From UBA7887 sp964408735 (GTDB lineage Bacteria > Pseudomonadota > Alphaproteobacteria > UBA7887), in contig CAYPAX010000112.1 in NCBI GenBank assembly GCA_964408735.1, positions 1 through 13,949 of the forward strand: a DNA stretch of 13,949 bases, given 5' to 3'. Positions 1 to 7,409 of this stretch are shown one piece after another. The stretch's first letter is position 1. Each line of letters begins with the position of its first letter. The position numbers and the translations under genes were made by a program. The notes under the pieces were generated by a model, which was not told the DNA's origin, ran no database searches, and worked only from the letters and a program-made list of their open reading frames with translations.

Positions 1-54
1 ATTCATCGTCTGGGAGTGAGAATCAGCAAAGCCACTTAATCAACGGGCTGATAG
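1..54 (-). mobile_element. Terminal inverted repeat and end of an IS-like element (left edge)
   Basis: Read on the minus strand, bases 54 to 34 match 18 of 21 positions of the plus strand at 13895-13915; both begin CTA, then one variable base, then CAGCCCGTTGA, and end AAGT. A second shared 9-mer, CTGATTCTC, follows in both copies (minus strand of 18-26; plus strand of 13941-13949). The two copies point outward from the window, as expected if an IS of the same type lies beyond each edge. The coding frame of the neighbouring gene runs into this sequence and stops at once. The CAGCCCGTTGA core resembles ends I remember from IS1182/IS5-type elements, but the family is not proven because no transposase is visible. 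Confidence 0.6.
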
Positions 55-317
55 AGGCCCGAGGGGTCGGGGCAGAACTTGGTGAAGGTGATGTCGCTGA
101 AATACATGTAGCCGTCATGGCCGGCGGCGACGCCTTCCGTCAAAATGCAGCCGCCGTCGAACAGGCGCATCAGCGTCGAGCCCGCGGGCAGCACGCTGGC
201 ATCCCCTTCGGCCGCCGGAAAGCCTGAGTCGACTCCCTCGTAGTATTGCGCAAGAGCGCTCCCCGACAGCGCGACGAGTGCCGCCGCCGTCAAGGCCACA
301 AAACGATTGGTACGCAT
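36..317 (-). pseudogene. SMP-30/gluconolactonase-like exported protein, 3'-truncated
   Basis: This is a 93-residue remnant of what looks like a periplasmic SMP-30/gluconolactonase/LRE-family beta-propeller, a family normally around 300 residues or more. The ATG at 317 is preferred over an upstream in-frame start because GGAGGAAGG lies just before it. Residues 1-23 form a clear Sec signal peptide with an ALA cleavage site before QYYEG. The stretch with FDGG at 53-56, the glutamate of TEG at 61 (a metal ligand position in this family) and YFSDITF at 72-78 resembles the first propeller strand. The frame then enters the IS-like end at about base 54 and stops three codons after GLYQ. With most of the fold missing, no activity is expected. 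The family call rests on a short stretch and is moderate; the truncation is well supported. Confidence 0.6.
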
Positions 318-672
318 GTCCTTCCTCCCTGGTCGTGTTGTGCGCCGGCCCTTGGCGGCCGGTCGGCTTTGCAAGACGATAGCGGAAAGGGGGCAGCAGT
401 GAAACCGGCTTGGTGAGGTCGGGTCGGAGAGCTCAACCTCACCCGGCGGAGCCCCTGCGCCCAGGATCGGATAGGCACGCGGAGACGCGGAGGCGCGCAG
501 AGATCGTGTCCGTCAGGAAATACGGCGGCTCGTTCTGCGCCGTCGCAAGGTTCGGGCTCGGATCCTCCGCGTGCCAAAGACAAGTCAGCGCGCGTCTTGC
601 CAGCATGGTATCCCTCGAACTTCCGGAAATGTAGGTTTCGGAATCACCTTTTCGACAGAGTCAGAGCGCAAA
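318..672. other. Gene-free stretch between divergent genes
   Basis: These 355 bases separate the start of the truncated SMP-30-like gene from the start of the amidohydrolase. The small open frames across them look like frame noise: none has a good ribosome binding site or a recognisable product. Promoters for both flanking genes should lie here, but I could not find a convincing -35/-10 pair. The one structured element is the inverted repeat at 412-443. Confidence 0.5.
412..443. repeat. Short inverted repeat, 8-bp arms
   Basis: GGTGAGGT at 412-419 is the exact reverse complement of ACCTCACC at 436-443, separated by 16 bases that contain the palindrome GAGCTC. It lies about 95 bases upstream of the truncated gene and 230 bases upstream of the amidohydrolase start. 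It could be an operator half-site pair or a hairpin. There is no T-run, so an intrinsic terminator is unlikely. Arms of this length can occur by chance. Confidence 0.3.
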
Positions 673-1701
673 ATGCACATCGTCTATAGCGAGCAGCACC
701 GCCTGCACGACCCGAGCGGCTATATCTCCCGCGGCCGGATCGTGCCCAGCGCGGAATGTCCCGAGCGTGCGGACCGTCTTATCGAGGCCCTGCATCAGGC
801 CGGCTATGAGCACAGCGGACCGCAGGATCACGGCCTGGCGCCGGTAGCAGCCATCCATTCGCCGGACTATCTGGATTTTCTCATGCATGGCCATGCCGCC
901 TGGACGGCGCTGCCGGGTGCGGGCCCGGAGATCATTGCCAACGCGCATCCGAGCCGCAACGCAGCGACGCGGCCCGAGGGCATTGTCGGCCTAGCCGGCT
1001 ATCACATGGCCGACACCGCCTGCCCCATCGGCGAGGGCACCTGGCAAGCCGCCCATGCCAGCGCCCAGGTGGCGCTGACGGCGGCGGACGCGGTGATCGA
1101 GGGCGCGCCCGCGGCCTACGCGCTTTGCCGCCCGCCGGGGCACCACGCCTATGGCGATATCGCCGGGGGTTTCTGTTTTCTCAACAACGTCGCCATCGCC
1201 GCCCAATACCTGCGCCGGCATCATGAGCGGGTGGCGATCCTCGACGTCGACGTGCACCACGGCAACGGCACGCAAGGCATCTTCTACGACCGGGCGGACG
1301 TCTTTTTCGCCTCGATCCATGCCGATCCGGCGAATTTCTATCCGTTCTTCTCGGGCTATGCCCATGAACGAGGCGACGGCGACGGGCACGGCTACACTCT
1401 GAACCTGCCCTTGGCGCCGGGCAGCGGCGATGCGGTGTTCCTCGAAGCGTTGGCCACGGCCTTGGCCGCCATCCGCCGCTATGCCCCGTCGCTGCTTCTG
1501 GTCTCCTTGGGCCTGGACGCCCAGGTAAACGATCCCCTGGGCGTGCTCGAGGTAACGACCGACGGCTTTGCCCACATCGGCGCAGAGATCGCCCGGCTGC
1601 CCGTGCCGACCCTGATCGTTCAGGAGGGTGGCTATCTGTGTCCGGAGCTGGCTGACAATCTGATGACTTTTCTGAGGGGATTCGCGACGGCTCGGGATTG
1701 A
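673..1701 (+). CDS. Acetylpolyamine amidohydrolase / histone deacetylase-family Zn hydrolase
   Basis: This 342-residue zinc-dependent deacylase of the arginase/HDAC fold should remove an acyl group from an amine in the cytoplasm. It resembles Mycoplana ramosa acetylpolyamine amidohydrolase along its whole length. RPPGHH places the catalytic histidine pair at 157-158; DVDVHHGNGT gives zinc ligands Asp193 and His195; LDAQ gives Asp282; EGGY gives the catalytic Tyr321. All catalytic positions are therefore present. In contrast, three acidic residues that I recall as helping polyamine recognition in the Mycoplana enzyme (Glu17, Glu106, Glu117) align by eye to Tyr17, Val104 and Asp114, so the substrate may be another acylated amine. 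The ATG at 673 is chosen because the family begins at this MHIVYSE-type sequence; the open frame extends to 571 but those extra residues look non-coding. It converges with the TRAP operon, 26 bases from the dctM stop. Confidence 0.88.
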   Translation: MHIVYSEQHRLHDPSGYISRGRIVPSAECPERADRLIEALHQAGYEHSGPQDHGLAPVAAIHSPDYLDFLMHGHAAWTALPGAGPEIIANAHPSRNAATRPEGIVGLAGYHMADTACPIGEGTWQAAHASAQVALTAADAVIEGAPAAYALCRPPGHHAYGDIAGGFCFLNNVAIAAQYLRRHHERVAILDVDVHHGNGTQGIFYDRADVFFASIHADPANFYPFFSGYAHERGDGDGHGYTLNLPLAPGSGDAVFLEALATALAAIRRYAPSLLLVSLGLDAQVNDPLGVLEVTTDGFAHIGAEIARLPVPTLIVQEGGYLCPELADNLMTFLRGFATARD

Positions 1702-1727
1702 ACCCAGGCTGCCCACCGCCAGATCGT

Positions 1728-3044
1728 TTAGTCCTGCAGCTGTCCCGGCAGCCACAGCGCGATTTCCGGGAACAGCAGCACCAGCGCGAGCCCACACGCC
1801 TGCAGGGCGATAAACGGCCACATGGCGTTGTAGATGTGGCCGAGCTCTATGCCCGGCGGCGCTACCCCTTTGAGGTAGAAGGCGGCGGGGCCGAAGGGCG
1901 GCGTGAGGTAGCTGATCTGCATGTTCATGCAGAACAATATGCCGAACCAGATGGGGCTGTAGCCGAGGGTGATCACGACGGGCACGAAGATCGGCATGGT
2001 CAGCAGGCAGATGCCGATCCAGTCCATGAACATGCCGAGGATGATGAGGATCGCCATCATCACCATGATGATGCCGAGGGGCCCCAGCGGCAGGCCGGTG
2101 ATCAGGCCCTCGACGAAAGTGTCGCCGCCCATGCGGTTGTAAATGCCGATCAGGGCCGTGGCGCCGAAGGTGATCCAGAGCAGCATGCCGCAGGTGTTCA
2201 TGGTCTGGTAGAGGGCCTCGCGCAGCATGGTCCAGGTCAGCTCGCGGCGCACGCCCGCCGAGACGATAGCGCCGAGCGCGCCCATGCCCGCGGCCTCGCT
2301 GACGCTGGCGATGCCGAGATAGATCGAGCCCAGCACCGAGGCCGCCACGCCCAAGGGCAGCGACAGGCCGATGAACAGGCGCAGCTTTTCCTCGCGCGGC
2401 AGCTGGCGTTCCTCGAGCGGCGCCGGCGGCCCCAGCTCCGGGTTGAGCTGGCAGCGGATGACGATGTAGCTGACATAGATGGTGGCCAGCAGCAGCCCCG
2501 GCATGATGGTGGCGACGAAAAGCTGGCCGATATCGACGCCTGCCGTGAGCCCGTAGATGATGAGCACGATCGAGGGCGGAATCATGGTGCCGAGCGAGCC
2601 ACCGGCGCAGATGGTGCCGATGGCCAGGCTGCGGTCGTATTTGAGGCGCAGCATCTGCGGCAGGGCGACCAGACCGAGCAATATGATCTCGCCGCCGATG
2701 ATGCCGGTCATCGCCGCCATCAGCACCGCCACCACCATGGTCTGGATGGCGAGCCCGCCGCGCAGGCCCCCGGCGAGAATGTGCATGGCCCGGAACAGGT
2801 CTCGCGCCACCCCCGAACGCTCCAGCACCGAGGCCATGAGGATGAACATGGGCACCGCGACGAGCACGAACTCGCGCACCAGGCTGGTGATGCGGCTTTC
2901 GATCAGGAACAGGCCGTTGAGGCCGAACTCGCTGACCGCCACGGTCATCGCCACGGCGCCGGTGACGAAGGCGAGCGGCAGACCCATGATCAGCAGCACG
3001 GCAATGGCGCCGACCATGAGGACGGTGATCAGCTCGATACTCAC
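1728..3044 (-). CDS. dctM: TRAP transporter large permease subunit (DctM)
   Basis: This 438-residue polytopic inner-membrane protein is the ion-coupled translocation subunit of a tripartite ATP-independent periplasmic transporter. It is almost entirely hydrophobic helices and carries typical DctM stretches: LVAVPMFILMAS near 61-72, the glycine-rich GTICAGGSLGTMIPPS around 142-157, and a C-terminal region with NMQISYLTPPFGPAAFY. The length is normal for the family. It starts with GTG; the GTGA overlap with the end of dctQ means the two are probably translationally coupled. It is the last gene of the six-gene minus-strand operon and ends 26 bases from the convergent amidohydrolase. The role is certain at family level. 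The substrate, probably a carboxylate, is set by the binding proteins and is unknown. Confidence 0.96.
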   Translation of the reverse strand: MSIELITVLMVGAIAVLLIMGLPLAFVTGAVAMTVAVSEFGLNGLFLIESRITSLVREFVLVAVPMFILMASVLERSGVARDLFRAMHILAGGLRGGLAIQTMVVAVLMAAMTGIIGGEIILLGLVALPQMLRLKYDRSLAIGTICAGGSLGTMIPPSIVLIIYGLTAGVDIGQLFVATIMPGLLLATIYVSYIVIRCQLNPELGPPAPLEERQLPREEKLRLFIGLSLPLGVAASVLGSIYLGIASVSEAAGMGALGAIVSAGVRRELTWTMLREALYQTMNTCGMLLWITFGATALIGIYNRMGGDTFVEGLITGLPLGPLGIIMVMMAILIILGMFMDWIGICLLTMPIFVPVVITLGYSPIWFGILFCMNMQISYLTPPFGPAAFYLKGVAPPGIELGHIYNAMWPFIALQACGLALVLLFPEIALWLPGQLQD

Positions 3045-3559
3045 GTCGGGTCCACGGCCGGCGGCTCGTCGGAAGGTTCGTGCAACAGCGACTGGATGAG
3101 CTGTACCAGCGCCAGGATGAACATGAGGATGCAGGCGGCGGCGAGCGCCGTCTTGACGATTGCTGGCAAGGGCAGTTGCGAGGCCGTACCCGCGGTCTCG
3201 CCGATGCTCACCGAGGTGATCGCGCTCTTGGTCGATTGGTAGCCGAGAAGCCCCAGAAAGCCCAGGATGATGAGGCTGTTGATGACGTCGAGGATGCTGC
3301 GAAATTCCGCCGGAAGCTTCTCATAGACCAGCGAGACGCGAATATGGGCGCGCCGCTTCAAAGTATAGAGGCCGCTCAGCAGAAAGCCCGTGGCGCACAG
3401 CGCCGTGGTGACGTCATGGGCCCAGATCGTCGGCGCGTTGATGCCGTAGCGCATCACCACCTCGTAGGCGATGATCGCCATGCAGATCAAAAAGAGATAG
3501 CTGAACAGGCGCCCGATGCGCTCGGCCAGCCATTCAACGATGGCGAAAAGGCGGTCCAC
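3041..3559 (-). CDS. dctQ: TRAP transporter small permease subunit (DctQ)
   Basis: This 172-residue membrane protein is the small subunit that pairs with DctM. Four hydrophobic helices are visible at about 18-37, 51-67, 88-107 and 134-159. HIRVSLVYEKLP at 72-83 matches the conserved cytoplasmic loop of DctQ proteins, and the C-terminus is polar and proline-rich. It starts with GTG, 9 bases after the stop of the upstream binding-protein gene. GGGGAATAG, which includes that gene's stop, may serve as a rather distant ribosome binding site. It overlaps dctM by 4 bases. The family call is firm from topology, loop motif and gene order. Confidence 0.94.
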   Translation of the reverse strand: MDRLFAIVEWLAERIGRLFSYLFLICMAIIAYEVVMRYGINAPTIWAHDVTTALCATGFLLSGLYTLKRRAHIRVSLVYEKLPAEFRSILDVINSLIILGFLGLLGYQSTKSAITSVSIGETAGTASQLPLPAIVKTALAAACILMFILALVQLIQSLLHEPSDEPPAVDPT

Positions 3560-3568
3560 GATGGGTTG

Positions 3569-4588
3569 CTATTCCCCGGCCACAAGCCCGATGGCACGCA
3601 GGAAGGCGATCTGCGCTTCGTAGGCGCGCCCGGCCATCTCGCTGCGCCCGGCCCAGTCCTGCCAGATGCCGACCGCGATATCGCGCATGCGGTCGCGCTC
3701 GGCCTTGGGCCAGTCGATCACCTCGATGCCCTCGGCACGGTCGGCGGCAACGTCGGCGAGGTCCTGCAGCTCGAGCCGGCGCGTGACGTCGCCGGCAAAG
3801 TCGCGCACCGCCATGTCGAGTATGGCCTTAAGGTCGTCGGGCAGCGCGGCCCACTTTTCCGCATTCACCGAGATGTCGATCACCGGCATCGAGTGGATGC
3901 CGGGATAGATCGGGTAGCGTGCGATGGCATGAAAGCCGAGCTGGTGGTTCATGGAATAGGTCGCCCAGTCCGCCGCATCGACGACGCCACGCTCCACCGC
4001 CGTGAAAACCTCCGCCGCCGGCAGGTTGACCGGGGCCGCGCTGACGCGCTCGAAAATATCCTGGGCCATGCCCTCCGGCGCGCGCAGCTTGACGCCGGCG
4101 AAATCGTCGACGCCATGGATGGGTATCTTCGAGATGAAGGCTTCCTTGCCCGTCGCCGAGCCACCGATGTAGTGCACGCCGTATGGCGCCATCAGCTCGC
4201 GCAGCAACGCGTCGCCGCCGCCGTGGCGCAGGAACATAAACATCTGATCCGGATGCTCGTAGGCGGCGATGAGATCGCCGAGCAGCGCGAAGGCAGGGTC
4301 CTTGCCGGAAAAATACACCGTCGCCGTGATATGGCCGTCGAGCAGGCCCGAGCCGATGGCGTCCAGGGTCTCGTTGTACTGCACCACCGAGCCCACCGGC
4401 ACCAGACGCACGGCAAGGCGCCCGCCAGTGAGCGTCTCGATCGAATCGGTGAACTCCTTGGTGATGACGTAGGCAATCTCGCCGGCCGAGGTCGCCGCCT
4501 GCCAGGTCCACTCGGTTTCCGCCGCCTGGGCCGGTGCGGAGGCCAGCAGCATCGCGACAGCAGCGAGAAGGCTCTTGGGCTTGCGCAT
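3569..4588 (-). CDS. TRAP transporter solute-binding protein, DctP/TakP-like, copy A
   Basis: This 339-residue periplasmic protein captures the substrate and hands it to DctQM. Residues 1-22 are a cleavable signal peptide ending APAQA. The mature part has the DctP pattern TGGRL at 54-58, the conserved arginine in LRAPEG (Arg169), which in this fold binds the substrate carboxylate, and VDAADW (Asp207-Trp208), at the position where TakP-type alpha-keto-acid binders have an acidic-Trp pair. A TakP-like 2-oxo-acid or related hydroxy-acid ligand is therefore plausible but not proven. The ATG at 4588 follows a GGGAGCGAGAG ribosome binding site; the frame stays open upstream, but that part overlaps the preceding gene. 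It is about half identical by eye to copy B, 13 bases upstream, so the two arose by tandem duplication. Confidence 0.93.
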   Translation of the reverse strand: MRKPKSLLAAVAMLLASAPAQAAETEWTWQAATSAGEIAYVITKEFTDSIETLTGGRLAVRLVPVGSVVQYNETLDAIGSGLLDGHITATVYFSGKDPAFALLGDLIAAYEHPDQMFMFLRHGGGDALLRELMAPYGVHYIGGSATGKEAFISKIPIHGVDDFAGVKLRAPEGMAQDIFERVSAAPVNLPAAEVFTAVERGVVDAADWATYSMNHQLGFHAIARYPIYPGIHSMPVIDISVNAEKWAALPDDLKAILDMAVRDFAGDVTRRLELQDLADVAADRAEGIEVIDWPKAERDRMRDIAVGIWQDWAGRSEMAGRAYEAQIAFLRAIGLVAGE

Positions 4589-4601
4589 ATCTCTCGCTCC
4601 C

Positions 4602-5669
4602 CTACAGCAGGCCGAGGCGCTCGAGAAACGCCATGTGGGATTCGTAGATGCGCTGCGCCATCGGGCTTTGCGCCGCATATTCGGCCCAGACCCCGGATGC
4701 CACCTCGCGGAACTTGCGACGCTCCTCGTCACTCCAGGTGACCAGCTCGATGCCGTTATCGGCTGCCTTCGCGGCCACGGCGGCATCCTGCATGCCGATA
4801 CGCTCGATCATATCCCGGTTGAAATCGCGCACCGCCATCTCGACCAATGCCTTGATGTCGTCCGGCAGCTCGTTCCAGCGCTCCATGTTGACCGCCACAT
4901 CTGCCATGGGTGCGGAGTGGAAGCCTGGATAGATGGGATAGGGCGCGATGCTGTGGAAGCCCAGGTCGTCGTTCATGCCGAGGGTGCCCCAATCGGCCGC
5001 CTCGACGACGCCGCGGTCGAGCGCCGTATAGACTTCGGCACCGGGGATGTTCACGGGCGCCGCGCCGATGCGCTCGAAAATGATCTGCGACATGCCCTCC
5101 GGTGCACGGATCTTGACGCCGGCGAAATCGGCGATGCCGCGGATAGGCTTCTTGGCCGGAATCGATTCGTGACCCCACGAGACACCGCCCACGTAATACA
5201 GCCCATAGGCGGCGAACAGCTCGCGCGCCAATTCCTTGCCGCCGCCATACTCGAACCACATGGTGAGCTGGCGCACATGGTCGTAGCCGCCGTTGATGTC
5301 GCCGATGATGGCGAAGGCGGGGTCCTTGCCGGCGAAATAGCCCGTGCCGCCATGCTGGGCGTCGAGAACGCCGGCAGTAACGGCATCCAGGGTCTCGTTG
5401 TAGCCGACGACGCTGCCCACCGGCAGCGGCTCTATCACCAGCCGGCCGCCGGTAATCTCGGTGACGCGATCGCAGAAGTCCTCGAAGACCGTCTGGTTGA
5501 TCGACCCTGCCTGCCACAGGGACTGCATCTTCCAGCGGAACTCGGCAGTCTCCTGCTGGGCTTCCTGCCCGCCGGTCGGCGCGCTGACCTCGCCGCGAAA
5601 GGCGAGCGCAGCGACGATCACGATCGCCGCCACGCCGGCAGCCAGCAACAATCCTATACGCCGTGACAT
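4602..5669 (-). CDS. TRAP transporter solute-binding protein, DctP/TakP-like, copy B
   Basis: This second binding protein of 355 residues is the paralogue of copy A. Its N-terminus has two arginines, a hydrophobic helix at about 5-23 and no obvious cleavage site, then a polar Gln/Glu-rich linker to about 42. It may therefore stay anchored in the membrane, unlike copy A. The DctP features are all there: TGGRL at 73-77, Arg188 in IRAPEG, and VEAADW with Asp226-Trp227. The blocks PVGSVV, YNETLDA and AAPVN occur in both copies, while the stretches around 50-60 and 130-140 differ, which could mean different ligands. AGGGGGAA precedes the ATG. It lies 30 bases after the dioxygenase gene and 13 before copy A. 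Family certain, ligand unknown. Confidence 0.94.
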   Translation of the reverse strand: MSRRIGLLLAAGVAAIVIVAALAFRGEVSAPTGGQEAQQETAEFRWKMQSLWQAGSINQTVFEDFCDRVTEITGGRLVIEPLPVGSVVGYNETLDAVTAGVLDAQHGGTGYFAGKDPAFAIIGDINGGYDHVRQLTMWFEYGGGKELARELFAAYGLYYVGGVSWGHESIPAKKPIRGIADFAGVKIRAPEGMSQIIFERIGAAPVNIPGAEVYTALDRGVVEAADWGTLGMNDDLGFHSIAPYPIYPGFHSAPMADVAVNMERWNELPDDIKALVEMAVRDFNRDMIERIGMQDAAVAAKAADNGIELVTWSDEERRKFREVASGVWAEYAAQSPMAQRIYESHMAFLERLGLL

Positions 5670-5699
5670 TTCGTATTCCCCCTGCCGCCGCCGCTCAGC

Positions 5700-6533
5700 C
5701 TACGAGTACGGCTGCCGCTCGGTCCCCTGATAGAGCAATTGGCCGTGCAGCTCGGCGCTGCGTGTGTGATAGGCCACGGCCTCGGCATCGAGGTCCGCGC
5801 GCGGGCGCGGCTCGAGCTCGAAATTGCCGTGCCGGTCCTCGCCGCGCGCCAGCCCCGCGGCATCGTGTGGCCCGTTGACCTGATGCAGGTGCGGCGGGAT
5901 GTAGCGGATGGCGAAGCCGATGCGGCGGTCCTCGGAGCGGTTGGCCTCGGAGCCATGGATCAGGCGCACATGGTGCAGCGACATCTCGCCCGGCTTGAGC
6001 ACGATATCGACCGCCTTGCCCTCGTCGATTTCGGTGTCGATCACCTGGCCGCGGCTCAGCATGTTGCTCTCGTGATGGGTGTCGGTGTGGCTGATCTGCT
6101 CAGCCGTGTGGCTGCCGGGGATGACCCGCATGCAGCCGTTTTCGGAGGTGCTCGGGCTCAGCGCCACCCAGGCCGTGGTCACCTCCGGCGTGCTCAGACC
6201 CCAATAGGTCGAGTCCTGATGCCAGGACACGAAGCCGTCATCATGCGCCTCCTTGGTGAAGAAAGCCGAGGCCCAGCACAGAATATTGGGCCCAAGCACA
6301 TCCTCGACCGCGTCGAGCAGGCCGTCGGCGTGCACCAGATCGTCGAGGAAAGTGTAGAGCATATGGGGCTTGAAGCGCAGCGCACCGGCCATCGGCCCGC
6401 CTTGCGTCGCCTCCACCGCTTCCAGTCTGGCGCGAAGCTCCGCCGCCGCATCCTCGCTCATGATGCGGATCGGCGAGACATAGCCGTCCCGCTCATAGGT
6501 GGCGATCTGTGCCGCGGTTAAACTCTTGCCCAT
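5700..6533 (-). CDS. Phytanoyl-CoA dioxygenase (PhyH)-family Fe(II)/2-oxoglutarate oxygenase
   Basis: This 277-residue cytoplasmic enzyme should hydroxylate a small molecule using iron, O2 and 2-oxoglutarate. The metal triad is visible: His105 and Asp107 in WHQDSTYWGL, and His193 in LIHGSEANRS; Arg203 or Arg204 in DRRIGFAIRY is placed to hold the 2-oxoglutarate carboxylate. ENGCMRVIPGSH (131-142) is the usual PhyH core stretch, and the length is normal. The ATG at 6533 is chosen because MGKSLTAAQIATYERDGY matches the typical start of this subfamily. A GTG at 6575 that shares a base with the upstream TAG stop would add 14 residues and cannot be excluded, because neither start has a strong ribosome binding site. 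It sits between the SDR-like gene and the binding proteins, so it probably acts on, or makes, the transported compound. Confidence 0.88.
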   Translation of the reverse strand: MGKSLTAAQIATYERDGYVSPIRIMSEDAAAELRARLEAVEATQGGPMAGALRFKPHMLYTFLDDLVHADGLLDAVEDVLGPNILCWASAFFTKEAHDDGFVSWHQDSTYWGLSTPEVTTAWVALSPSTSENGCMRVIPGSHTAEQISHTDTHHESNMLSRGQVIDTEIDEGKAVDIVLKPGEMSLHHVRLIHGSEANRSEDRRIGFAIRYIPPHLHQVNGPHDAAGLARGEDRHGNFELEPRPRADLDAEAVAYHTRSAELHGQLLYQGTERQPYS

Positions 6534-6574
6534 CGTTGTCGGTCCCATCGAGGTGTTGCCGGCATCATAGACCA

Positions 6575-7294
6575 CTAGAACGACTCTTTGTAAGGCCTGA
6601 GCTCGGTCTCGAAGGTCCAGGCGCTGGGGTGCTGGGTGTGCAGCTGCCAGAACGTCTCGGCAATGGGCTCGATGCCGAGCAAGCCGTCCTCCCCGCGCTC
6701 CTTGGCCATCTCGGGCGCCCGGCTCAACAAGCGTTCGCCATTAATACCACCGTCGATGATGACATGGCCGACGTGCAGGCCCTGCGGCCCGAACTCCCGC
6801 GCCATGGCCTCGGCCACGGCCTTGATCGCGGCCTTGCCGGCGGCGAAATGAGCGAAGCCCGGGCGGCCGCGGCGGCTGGCCGAAGCGCCAGTGAAGGTGA
6901 TCGTGCCCGAGCCCCGCGGCAACATGCGCCGCGCGGCCTCCTGGCCGACGAGAAAGCCGCCGAGGCAACAGGCGCGCCAGAAATCGGTGAAGGTTTGCTC
7001 GTCGAGGTCGAAGAAAGGGATATGGCGGTTGTTGCCGGCGTTGTAGGCCACCACGGTTGGCGCTCCGACCTCGGCCTCGACCGCATCGAACAGGCGCACC
7101 ACTTCCTCACGGTCGGTAACGTCGCCCGGCAAGGCGGTGACGGTCTCGCCACATTCCACCGCCACGCGGCCCAGGCGCTCAGCATCGCGGCCGACGATGA
7201 AGACGCGATAGCCCTCGCGCGCGAAACGCCTGGCGATCGCCGCGCCGAGCCCGTTGCTCGGCCCGACGCCGAGAACCAGAATGCTTTTCGTCAT
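6575..7294 (-). CDS. Short-chain dehydrogenase-like protein lacking the catalytic tyrosine
   Basis: This 239-residue Rossmann-fold protein of the SDR superfamily is the first gene of the operon. A nucleotide-binding loop (VLGVGPSNGLG, 7-17), a GDVTD stretch at 57-61 that usually contacts adenine, and NAG at 85-87 support NAD(P) binding. In the catalytic region Ser138 and Lys154 are present, but the usual YxxxK reads FAAGK, with Phe150 where the tyrosine should be; His149 is next to it. I recall an SDR subgroup with this FAxFAxxK pattern and a following HVxHVIIDGxI stretch, so the change is probably native rather than an error. Oxidoreductase activity by the standard mechanism is doubtful. ATG at 7294 follows AGGAGA; the frame stays open to 7453, but that part crosses the promoter region. 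Its TAG stop shares a base with a possible GTG start of the next gene. Confidence 0.87.
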   Translation of the reverse strand: MTKSILVLGVGPSNGLGAAIARRFAREGYRVFIVGRDAERLGRVAVECGETVTALPGDVTDREEVVRLFDAVEAEVGAPTVVAYNAGNNRHIPFFDLDEQTFTDFWRACCLGGFLVGQEAARRMLPRGSGTITFTGASASRRGRPGFAHFAAGKAAIKAVAEAMAREFGPQGLHVGHVIIDGGINGERLLSRAPEMAKERGEDGLLGIEPIAETFWQLHTQHPSAWTFETELRPYKESF

Positions 7295-7322
7295 GCCTTG
7301 TCTCCTCTCCACTTTGCCGAGG

Positions 7323-7331
7323 GTTATAGCA
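7323..7331 (-). promoter_or_regulatory. Possible extended -10 promoter for the TRAP operon
   Basis: On the minus strand, TGCTATAAC (7331 to 7323) fits an extended -10 element: TGn followed by five of six consensus bases. The start of transcription would fall near 7316, about 22 bases upstream of the SDR-like start codon. No good -35 is visible, which extended -10 promoters tolerate. This is pattern matching only. Confidence 0.35.
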
Positions 7332-7343
7332 GACCATGGGCGA

Positions 7344-7372
7344 TTGACCCCTCGACGCCCGCTTCCTACACT
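7344..7372 (+). promoter_or_regulatory. Possible sigma-70 promoter for the helical-repeat protein/aldolase pair
   Basis: TTGACC at 7344-7349 (five of six -35 consensus bases) and TACACT at 7367-7372 (four of six -10 bases) are separated by exactly 17 bases. Transcription would start near 7379, some 31 bases before the ATG at 7410. The site overlaps the region just upstream of the divergent minus-strand promoter, so both operons could be controlled by a single regulator binding here. Confidence 0.45.
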
Positions 7373-7409
7373 TTCGTCTGAGCCTTTTTCCCAGCAAGGC
7401 CATTGCCAC

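Noticed and set aside
571..672. N-terminal extension of the amidohydrolase
   Set aside because: The upstream residues have no family resemblance, and the homologous N-terminus begins at the ATG at 673.
1698..4741. Long plus-strand open frames opposite the TRAP genes (about 514 and 553 codons)
   Set aside because: Their proteins are rich in His, Asp, Gln, Arg and Gly without domains, typical of the complement of GC-rich genes; the minus strand encodes clear DctM, DctQ and DctP proteins here.
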